Shown: one piece after another, positions 52,120 through 58,649 of the stretch
Numbering within the stretch: position 1 is the first letter of the stretch
Layout: each line of letters begins with the position of its first letter
Source of the DNA: Candidatus Peribacteraceae bacterium
GTDB lineage: Bacteria > Patescibacteriota > Gracilibacteria > Peribacterales > Peribacteraceae
Assembly (NCBI GenBank): GCA_018061945.1
Contig: JAGOTD010000004.1
Span: 54,185-118,184 of the forward strand
Reading direction: 5' to 3'
DNA: 64,000 nucleotides
Translations under genes and position numbers: made by a program
Notes under the pieces: generated by a model
The model's input: only the letters and a program-made list of their open reading frames with translations
What the model was told of the DNA's origin: nothing
The model's database searches: none

Positions 52120-52611
52120 ATGAATAATTTCACCAAGCGCGGAGGCTTTACGCTCATTGAGCTCCTCCTCGTCATCGGGATCATCGCGATCCTCGCCGCC
52201 ATCGTTATCGTGGCAATCAATCCTACCAAGCAGCTTGCTGATGCACGCAATGCACAGCGCCGCTCAGACGTTACAACTATTCTTAACGCTCTGTACCAGT
52301 ACTCCATCGACCACACAGGAAACTTCCCGAACGGTACTATGACAGGCACAACTTCTTACCAGGTCTGTAACACCTCGAAAAACCCATCTGCAACTGAAAT
52401 CTGTAATGCAGCCGGCGCTCTTGCGAACGCAAACTTCGAAGTTCTCGTTCCAACCTATCTCGTCGCTATCCCAGTCGATCCTCGCTTGGTAAATCCAACA
52501 TCTGCTACCGCTACAGGAGCAAGCTACACTGTAGCTAAAGATGCGAACGGTCGCATTACTGTTTCTGCACCAGGTGCCGAAAACAGCACAACGATCAGCG
52601 TCACTCGTTAA
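52120..52611 (+). CDS. Type IV pilin (major-pilin type), copy 1
   Basis: 163 aa with the prepilin motif KRGG then FTLIELLLVIGIIAILAAIVI, Glu at mature +5, and INPTKQLADARNAQRRSDV, common in Gram-positive-like and CPR pilins. The globular part has two Cys (YQVCN and EICN) likely to form a disulfide. It is small, followed by a strong terminator and preceded by about 120 bp with a TACACT box near 52038, so it may be transcribed on its own at a high level. The N-terminal 60 residues are nearly identical to those of the next gene. Confidence 0.92.
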   Translation: MNNFTKRGGFTLIELLLVIGIIAILAAIVIVAINPTKQLADARNAQRRSDVTTILNALYQYSIDHTGNFPNGTMTGTTSYQVCNTSKNPSATEICNAAGALANANFEVLVPTYLVAIPVDPRLVNPTSATATGASYTVAKDANGRITVSAPGAENSTTISVTR

Positions 52612-52630
52612 TGATATTCACTTGACGGAC

Positions 52631-52660
52631 AAAAGCCCTCCGCACGCGGGGGGCTTTTTT
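52631..52660 (+). terminator. Intrinsic terminator after pilin 1
   Basis: Stem AAAGCCCTCCGC with GCGGGGGGCTTT (one T-G wobble), then a run of six T. Confidence 0.92.
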
Positions 52661-52722
52661 GTATTTGACCAGACTGGTAAAGTTTCTACTTATAGACTTA
52701 GAATTTTTTCTTCCTCCTTTCC

Positions 52723-53202
52723 ATGAAAACACGTTCCGGCTTCACGCTCATTGAACTCCTCCTTGTCATCGGTATTATCGCGCTTCTAGCATCGATTGTC
52801 ATTGCTGCCATCAATCCAACCAAGCAGCTCGCCGATGCCCGCAACACACAGCGCCATAGTGATGTTGTCACTATTTTGAATGCGGTGTATCAGTACTCTG
52901 TCGACAATACAGGGAATCTTCCAGACAGCATGACTGGCGGCATAACATGGCAGGTCTGTAACAATACAGGCAATCCGTTGGCACAGTGCTACGATGATAT
53001 TCAGCCAGAATTAAGTTTGGCTGATCTGAAAAATTATCTTGTCCCAAAATACCTTGTCGGTATTCCACATGATCCGGGTATTGCATCACCGACATCACAG
53101 TCGGGAACGAGCTATATGATCTACACAGACGCAGTAACCAAGCGTATTACTGTTACGGCACCTGCTGCCGAAAACGGCCAGGAAATCAGTGTCACGCGTT
53201 AA
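52723..53202 (+). CDS. Type IV pilin (major-pilin type), copy 2
   Basis: 159 aa with the motif KTRSG then FTLIELLLVIGIIALLASIVI and the same INPTKQLADARNTQRHSDV segment as the previous gene. Two Cys (WQVCN and AQCYDD) are conserved in position. The C-terminal ends are also alike (TVTAPAAENGQEISVTR against TVSAPGAENSTTISVTR), while the middle differs. This pattern suggests tandem duplication followed by divergence of the exposed face. It has its own terminator. Confidence 0.92.
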   Translation: MKTRSGFTLIELLLVIGIIALLASIVIAAINPTKQLADARNTQRHSDVVTILNAVYQYSVDNTGNLPDSMTGGITWQVCNNTGNPLAQCYDDIQPELSLADLKNYLVPKYLVGIPHDPGIASPTSQSGTSYMIYTDAVTKRITVTAPAAENGQEISVTR

Positions 53203-53223
53203 TTCCCCTCATTTGACCGATAC

Positions 53224-53247
53224 AAGCCCTCGCAAGAGGGCTTTTTT
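53224..53247 (+). terminator. Intrinsic terminator after pilin 2
   Basis: Perfect 8-bp stem AAGCCCTC / GAGGGCTT with a GCAA loop, followed by a T-run (TTTTTT, 53242-53247 region). Confidence 0.93.
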
Positions 53248-53331
53248 GGTAGGCGGATAGTGGCCAAATAGGGGCTGTGGGAGCTGGTATTCTGGTCTTA
53301 TTTCTGCTATAATAATGAGATTATTTCACAC

Positions 53332-55542
53332 ATGAAAAAACAACTTCCAGTGCCGGTCGATACAACCCATGTGACGCGGTCTCTGCGTGCGAGTCTGTTT
53401 TTTGAAGCGTCGTTCCTTTTAACACTGGCCGTTTTTCTTATCGGGACGACTGCTTTTCTGCTTATTCGTGCCGAAGTGCGCATGCGGGCATTCGCGCAAT
53501 TGCAGTCAATTATCTACGAAAAACACAATAGCCTGGAAACACTTCTCACGCGCCAGAAGGAGCAGATCAGTTTACTGGCCCACGATCCTTCGTTGGCCCG
53601 GCTTAGCTCAGTTCGGGATTTACTTGGCTTGCAGAGCCTTGCAATTGTCGATAGCACCAAACAAGAAGCTCCACTCTTACTCGCCGGAGATTCGACTGCA
53701 GCCGAGGTGGTGAATATTCCCGCTACCGCTTCGCTGCAAACATTACTCTTGCCGCTTTTCGATGTGCGCGGTTGGTATGGCTATCTTATTTTTTCGCCGC
53801 AGGGTGATGGTCGACATATTCTTGTCTCACGTTTCAGTACTGATGCGCTCTTGCACCAATTTATGCGAACGGATGGGATGGGTCAAACCGCGCAACTACA
53901 GATAGGAGTTGTCAATCAGGGTGATCTGCTGCTTTTGTATAGTGACGCAAATAAGAGAACAGCTCCGCTTTACGGTGGATCGTATGCTGCAGCGCGGGCG
54001 TCGCACATGCCTCTGGCACAAGCTTTGCAAGGACAATCGGGACTCATGGAATCGGTCGACTTTACCGGCGTACCGATTTTTGCCGCGTATCATCCGCTGC
54101 CCACACTTGGTTGGGGGCTATCTATGCAAGTCAATCGTAGTGAGGTGTACGAATCTATTTGGCGACTTGCTATTCGTGTATTTGCGTTTGGCTTTTTCGT
54201 TGTCGCGTGCTTGTCACTTGTGATGTTCTCGCTCTCGCGACGCATTTCTGCTCCGCTCGAAGAACTCACTGCAAAGTTAAAAGGCTTACAGCTGCGCGGC
54301 TGGAAATTCGACCGCACGATTTTTACGAACAACGAACTGGAAACAGTCGATGCAGCAGCATTCGACTTAACCACGCGTCTGCGCGAAGCCCACGAATATT
54401 TAGAATCGGTCGTGCGCGAGCGCACGCATGAGCTTATTCAGCAGCACGCACAGGAAGAAGCAGTATTTCAGAGTATGGAATATGGTCTTTTGGTAACCGA
54501 CAAGAAGGGCACTATTCTGTTGATGAATACGGCGGCGCAACAACTGACCGGCTGGAAACAGCCACGTGCCCGCGGTGCCAGTTTTGAGACAGTTCTGCGT
54601 ATTGTTGATAAGGAAATGCATGCTATTCCAAAAACGAAACATCCGCTGACATATGTGTTGCAGCACAAGAGAAAATTTACGCCTATTCCGGATCCAAAGA
54701 TTTCCATCTTGCACAAGGATGGAAAAATGATTCCCGTTTCTCTGCGGGTCACGCCTGTGATGCGTGGCAAAGTGTGTACTGGCGCGGTCGCTGTGTTCCG
54801 CGATACAACCGAAGAACGTCGTATCGACACCATGAAATCCGAATTTATTTCACTTGTTTCGCACCAGCTGCGCACGCCTTTGTCGGCTATACGTTGGTAT
54901 CTGGAAATTATCGGTGGCCAGGATGCCGGTCCTCTTACAGCCCAGCAGAAGGGTTATCTGGAAGAAGCCAGTACTGCCAATCAGCGCATGGTACGCCTGG
55001 TTGATGCGCTCCTCAATGTTTCGCGCATGGAACTGGGAAAATTCGCACTCAAGCTTCAGCCGGTCGATATTGTTTCTACGTTACGACACGTAGTTCGCTT
55101 ATTTGCGAAAAATCACGAAGACAAAGCCTATCACATGCGCTTTGCGTATCACATCGATACGAAGCGTCTCTATATTGCGCAGACGGACGCCATGATGCTG
55201 CAGATGATCCTGGAAAATATTATTGGCAATGCTATCAAGTATTCCAAGCCGCACAGCACGGTTACACTCAGTGTCGAGGCAAAAGATAAGACGCATCTGA
55301 TTATTCGCATCAAAGACGAGGGAATCGGTATTCCGCTTACCCAGCAGAAACAGGTGTTTGAAAAATTGTTCCGTGCCGACAACGCTAAACAATCCGATAC
55401 AGATGGTAACGGTCTTGGTCTGTACATGTCGTGCATTGCAGCCGAGGCCATCGACGGCAAGCTGACCTTTGAAAGTGCGGAAGGAAAAGGAGCAACTTTC
55501 TCACTCACGATTCCTCTGACGGTTCACCAGAAGAAGTCGTAA
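53332..55542 (+). CDS. Membrane sensor histidine kinase with PAS domain
   Basis: 736 aa: membrane helix (residues about 22-46), extracytoplasmic sensor domain (about 47-275, cache-like by layout), second helix (VFAFGFFVVACLSLVMFSL), HAMP-like linker, PAS domain (about 375-490, EYGLLVTDKKGTILLMNTAA), then the kinase core. The H-box is FISLVSHQLRTPLSAIRWYL with phosphoacceptor His 511, the N-box is LENIIGNAIKYSK, and the G-boxes are KDEGIGIPL and GNGLGLYMS. A TATAAT box is at about 53310-53315. It closes the pilus cluster; the receiver protein at 32204 has no kinase next to it, so the two may be partners. Confidence 0.92.
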   Translation: MKKQLPVPVDTTHVTRSLRASLFFEASFLLTLAVFLIGTTAFLLIRAEVRMRAFAQLQSIIYEKHNSLETLLTRQKEQISLLAHDPSLARLSSVRDLLGLQSLAIVDSTKQEAPLLLAGDSTAAEVVNIPATASLQTLLLPLFDVRGWYGYLIFSPQGDGRHILVSRFSTDALLHQFMRTDGMGQTAQLQIGVVNQGDLLLLYSDANKRTAPLYGGSYAAARASHMPLAQALQGQSGLMESVDFTGVPIFAAYHPLPTLGWGLSMQVNRSEVYESIWRLAIRVFAFGFFVVACLSLVMFSLSRRISAPLEELTAKLKGLQLRGWKFDRTIFTNNELETVDAAAFDLTTRLREAHEYLESVVRERTHELIQQHAQEEAVFQSMEYGLLVTDKKGTILLMNTAAQQLTGWKQPRARGASFETVLRIVDKEMHAIPKTKHPLTYVLQHKRKFTPIPDPKISILHKDGKMIPVSLRVTPVMRGKVCTGAVAVFRDTTEERRIDTMKSEFISLVSHQLRTPLSAIRWYLEIIGGQDAGPLTAQQKGYLEEASTANQRMVRLVDALLNVSRMELGKFALKLQPVDIVSTLRHVVRLFAKNHEDKAYHMRFAYHIDTKRLYIAQTDAMMLQMILENIIGNAIKYSKPHSTVTLSVEAKDKTHLIIRIKDEGIGIPLTQQKQVFEKLFRADNAKQSDTDGNGLGLYMSCIAAEAIDGKLTFESAEGKGATFSLTIPLTVHQKKS

Positions 55543-55606
55543 TTATTTCTGCAGACCAGTATCGACTGTCTGCATACTGAGCAATGCAATCGGGTGTTAT
55601 TGTTTC

Positions 55607-56164
55607 TTACTTTTTCCGTGTGGGCATCGCGCATGGCATTCCTTTTTCACTTTTGAGTTTTTCCATTTCCCGCAGAATCATATCCGGATAAATATCCTTC
55701 TTCAGCTCGTCGAGTTCTTTGTTCTTACTTTCTTTGATGTCCATTTTTTCGGCGATGGCATCGACCAGTTTCAAAATTCGTGTTATCTCGTATTCGGCGA
55801 GCAGGTTGATCTGCAGATCCAAATCGGCGCGCTGATCGGCAAGAACGCCCATGCGGTTCTGGCTGATGAGAACGAACGTCGACAGGAAAATCGCTTCCAG
55901 CGATACGATCATGGTCAGCAAGCCGTAGGGAAACGGGTCGAAGATACGCACCCCCAGAGCACCGGTATTTATCGCTATCCATAGCCCAAACCACACCACG
56001 TGAAGAAACAGGAATGACGTGCTGCCCGAAAACGTCGTAATGATATCGGCAAGTTTATCCTGTATGTTTCGCTTGGAATCAATCTGATGGCGCACTTCTA
56101 GCAGTGTGTTGATGTTGCGCTGAATGACGTTGGCCAGATGTCTCGTTCGTGGTTTGCGTGGCAT
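55607..56164 (-). CDS. DUF1003-family membrane protein
   Basis: 185 aa from the ATG at 56164; the frame is open to 56200. It has the DUF1003 pattern: a short N-terminal helix with IQDKLADIITTFSGSTSFLF, a first membrane segment with HVVWFGLWIAINTGALGV, DPFPYGLLTMIVSLEAIFLSTFVLISQNRM across the second, then a cytoplasmic coiled coil (DQRADLDLQINLLAEYEITR). The C-terminus is charged (ESKNKELDELKKDI). The function of the family is unknown; some members are linked to membrane stress or cyclic-nucleotide signalling. It is convergent with the histidine kinase. Confidence 0.85.
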   Translation of the reverse strand: MPRKPRTRHLANVIQRNINTLLEVRHQIDSKRNIQDKLADIITTFSGSTSFLFLHVVWFGLWIAINTGALGVRIFDPFPYGLLTMIVSLEAIFLSTFVLISQNRMGVLADQRADLDLQINLLAEYEITRILKLVDAIAEKMDIKESKNKELDELKKDIYPDMILREMEKLKSEKGMPCAMPTRKK

Positions 56165-56283
56165 GCGGGTTATGATGGTTGGTTGAAGCAAGGGAGTCAA
56201 TTGCGGTTATGGTTAATAGATCGGCCAATGCTGATCTGAAAAATATCCATGCGAAAAGCATCGAATTGCTTCGATACTCTCCT

Positions 56284-56732
56284 CATCCTGCCCTCTGGTA
56301 CGCCGGATTTTGTTGCTCAGCTCTCCTGCGAGAGACGGCCGATGATCATCTATCTAGGCCAGTTGTTGCCAAAAGGCTCAAGCGGAGGCATGCGAGAGTC
56401 CCGGAACCAGGACTAGCTCTCGACATCCAAATTCTCCTTGCACCACCATGAGTTTACCGAAAGGCAGTACCCGAAGGTAAAGCCAGTACTCCGTTCAAGC
56501 CGGAGTCGTTTCATGTCCCCAAGTCGGCCTTTCGGCGTCTTTGGGCTCGTCTCTGTGGCACTGGTCCTCACACGTCTTTACCGTATATATGACGCATGGA
56601 TGGGTGTTACCCACATGGTGTTCCATGACAGATCACTTGCGTGGCCTGTCATGTACTCAACGCAAAGCGTTGTAGTACGTGATGTCCGGACGTTCCTCCC
56701 CACTAAAGGGGCGATCATCTCAAAGAGCAGGA
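56284..56732 (-). ncRNA. rnpB: RNase P RNA
   Basis: RNase P RNA is the catalytic RNA that removes 5' leaders of pre-tRNAs. On the minus strand the 5' part has GGGGAGGAACGTCCGGAC (the conserved GAGGAAxGTCC core, 56697-56680 region). The middle has CCAGTGCCACAGAGACGAGC and GGTAAACTC. The 3' part has CCGCTTGAGCC, CTGGCCTAGATAGATGATCA and ACAAAATCCGGC, all standard landmarks. The ends pair as an 11-bp P1 helix (CCTGCTCTTTG at 56731-56721 with CAGAGGGCAGG near 56287). At about 449 nt it is somewhat longer than the E. coli RNA (377 nt). Exact ends are inferred from P1 and the promoter. Confidence 0.93.
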
Positions 56733-56737
56733 AAAGG

Positions 56738-56766
56738 AGTATAAAGCAGACTTTTTGGCTAGACAA
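56738..56766 (-). promoter_or_regulatory. Promoter of the RNase P RNA gene
   Basis: Minus strand: -35 TTGTCT (56766-56761), 17-bp spacer, -10 TATACT (56743-56738). The expected start, about 6 bp further, coincides with the P1 helix. Confidence 0.85.
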
Positions 56767-56869
56767 TACGATCATCTCCATTTTCGGTTGATAATTAAGG
56801 CCTGATCGCTAATAATGGGCATCCAAAAGGTTGATTGCACTGTGTGCGTTTTCATTTTGGCATTCTTTA

Positions 56870-56944
56870 GCCGCCTTAGCTCAGTGGTAGAGCAACCGCC
56901 TTGTAAGCGGTAGGTCCGGGGTTCGAGTCCCCGCGGCGGCTCCA
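56870..56944 (+). tRNA. tRNA-Thr (anticodon TGT)
   Basis: A 75-base cloverleaf with encoded CCA. Acceptor GCCGCC pairs with GGCGGC, the D arm is GCTCAGTGGTAGAGC, the anticodon stem-loop is ACCGC-CTTGTAA-GCGGT, and the T arm is CGGGG-TTCGAGT-CCCCG. The seventh acceptor pair appears to be T-C and so mismatched. The discriminator base is T, as usual for tRNA-Thr. Confidence 0.95.
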
Positions 56945-56950
56945 CAATCT

Positions 56951-57031
56951 TAAAAAAACCCCCAAAAACCAACCACCAACTCCCAAGAAAATTATAACCT
57001 TTTGGCAGTTGGCTTTTGGTCGTTGGTAGTT
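56951..57031. repeat. Inverted arms of TTGGTAGTTGG-type repeats
   Basis: Left arm (56953-56986, CCAAAAACCAACCACCAACTCCCAA type) and right arm (56999-57031, TTTTGGCAGTTGGCTTTTGG type) are complementary and lie between the tRNA and the sugar transferase. Same family as 28325-28408. Confidence 0.8.
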
Positions 57032-57066
57032 CTCTCTGAAGCATGCTTTTATCGAGAGCAATAAGG

Positions 57067-57072
57067 TACAAT
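57067..57072 (+). promoter_or_regulatory. -10 box of the sugar transferase gene
   Basis: TACAAT, 6 bp before the ATG at 57079, again the leaderless spacing. Confidence 0.55.
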
Positions 57073-57078
57073 CATTGT

Positions 57079-58473
57079 ATGAAGAGATCCGAGATCCTCT
57101 TCGGCCTGCTGAAACTGCCTATCGATATCCTTATGGTCTTTGCCGGGGTCGCACTGGCGTATCGACTCCGCAATGCCGGTATCGATCTTATTCCCCGGCT
57201 GGATTTTACGTCTGGGCCGCCGCAGCTGCCGGAGTTTTCGTACTACTTGTCACACTTTGCGCTGGCGGTTATCGTCCTCTACATCGTACTTCTGGCGATT
57301 CTTGGTTTGTACGCCTTGCGCATTACTATCGGTGTCTGGAAAGAAATGGGGCGTATTTTGCTTGTGTCACTGCTCTGGCTTGGATTGATTATTTCCTGGT
57401 ATTTCCTTGTACAGAGACAGCTCTTCTTCTCGCGTCTTTTGCTCCTGCAAGCAGTTATGCTTGTCACGCTCTTTGTTATTGCCGGCCGGAGCGCGGTGGT
57501 ATTGCTCCAGCGCGCATGCTTACGGCGGGGGATCGGTATACGGCGTGTGGTCTCGTTTGGTGCGCAGAAACTGCCAGAGGTATTACAACGCACATTGGAT
57601 AAAGATGATCGATTCAAATACTTGGGCCATGTTGCCAGTTTGCACGGGCTTATTCACGAAGAAAGACATCGTAGTGTCGATCTTGTGCTTCACACCGATC
57701 CACACCCCAGTAGCTTAGAGACCATTCAGCTCATCAATCACTGTCGCAATTTCCACATCGCGTATTCGTTTCTGCCGCCCGTGTTTGCCGATGTGCCGCA
57801 TCAATTAGTCATCGGACGACTCGGTCTCGTTCCACTGCTCTCGTTTCAGCCCACTCCACTCGATGGCTGGGGCCGCGTTTTTAAGCGCATATTCGATTTG
57901 GTAGTAGGGGTGATGTTCTTGATCACTTTGAGTCCGCTCTTTTTGTTTGTTGCTGTACTCATTGTCGTGCTTAACGGTTTTCCGATTTTTTACATCAGCC
58001 GTCGAGTTGGGCAACATGGGGACGAACTTGTGCCACTGATTAAATTCCGGACAATGCAGCGCAATGCTGATGAAATGAAGCCGGCGCTCAAAAAACTCAG
58101 TCACCGTACCGATGGTCCGTTGTTTAAAATCAAAGATGATCCGCGTGTCACTAAGCTGGGCAAAATTCTCCGTCGCACGAGTATTGACGAAATGCCGCAG
58201 CTATTTAATGTGATTGCTGGTCATCTCTCGCTTGTCGGCCCGCGCCCGCATTTGCAGGACGAAGTCGAGCAGTACTCGCCGCACCAGCGCCGTGTGTTTG
58301 CGGTGAAGCCGGGCATTACAGGCCTCGCACAAGTGTCTGGTCGCTCGGATCTCAAGTTCGATGCGGAGGTGCAGCTCGATCTTCGCTACGTCGAAGAGTG
58401 GTCGCCACTCTTTGATCTCTGGATTCTGTGGCGGACGATTTTTGTGGTGTTGCTTGGGAAAGGTGCTGATTAA
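57079..58473 (+). CDS. Polyprenyl-phosphate sugar-1-phosphate transferase (WbaP/exopolysaccharide type)
   Basis: 464 aa. The N-terminal half has four to five membrane helices and a Rossmann-like region (GIRRVVSFGAQKLPEVLQ). The C-terminal half is the bacterial sugar transferase domain: KRIFDLVVGVMFLITLSPLF, FYISRRVGQHGDELVPLIKFRTM, LRRTSIDEMPQLFNVIAG, HLSLVGPRPHL and VKPGITGLAQVSGRSDL. Such enzymes move a sugar phosphate from an NDP-sugar to undecaprenyl phosphate, the first step of capsule or O-unit assembly. It would act before the flippase at 11876. The start at 57079 follows from a -10 box and the domain boundary. Confidence 0.92.
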   Translation: MKRSEILFGLLKLPIDILMVFAGVALAYRLRNAGIDLIPRLDFTSGPPQLPEFSYYLSHFALAVIVLYIVLLAILGLYALRITIGVWKEMGRILLVSLLWLGLIISWYFLVQRQLFFSRLLLLQAVMLVTLFVIAGRSAVVLLQRACLRRGIGIRRVVSFGAQKLPEVLQRTLDKDDRFKYLGHVASLHGLIHEERHRSVDLVLHTDPHPSSLETIQLINHCRNFHIAYSFLPPVFADVPHQLVIGRLGLVPLLSFQPTPLDGWGRVFKRIFDLVVGVMFLITLSPLFLFVAVLIVVLNGFPIFYISRRVGQHGDELVPLIKFRTMQRNADEMKPALKKLSHRTDGPLFKIKDDPRVTKLGKILRRTSIDEMPQLFNVIAGHLSLVGPRPHLQDEVEQYSPHQRRVFAVKPGITGLAQVSGRSDLKFDAEVQLDLRYVEEWSPLFDLWILWRTIFVVLLGKGAD

Positions 58474-58498
58474 CCGCTATGTCAGTGAGCGCTCTGTC

Positions 58499-58574
58499 GA
58501 GACGCTCCGGACTGTATGATGAAATGATCCATCTAGGATTGATGCAGTGCTGATACACGCCGGAGCGTCTTTAC
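58499..58574. other. Stem-bounded repeated element, copy 3 (76 bp)
   Basis: Starts GAGACGCTCCGG and ends GCCGGAGCGTCTTTAC; GACGCTCCGG pairs perfectly with CCGGAGCGTC (10 bp). An inner hairpin GATCC / GGATT may form. Followed by TTGGGAGTTGG-type repeats (about 58612-58650). Confidence 0.68.
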
Positions 58575-58649
58575 CTTGGATATCATACGATATAGATCGA
58601 TCATTACATCTTGGAAGTTGGTCGTTGGCAGTTGGGAGTTGGGAGTTCT

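Noticed and set aside
56876..57061. Minus-strand frame of 61 codons ending in a SNPGPTAYKAVALPLS-like stretch
   Set aside because: This is the well-known spurious translation of a tRNA gene on its antisense strand; the tRNA-Thr explains it.
16653..58574. Integron attC-like interpretation of the stem-bounded elements
   Set aside because: They lack the GTTRRRY/RYYYAAC core sites, and no integron integrase gene is present in the window.
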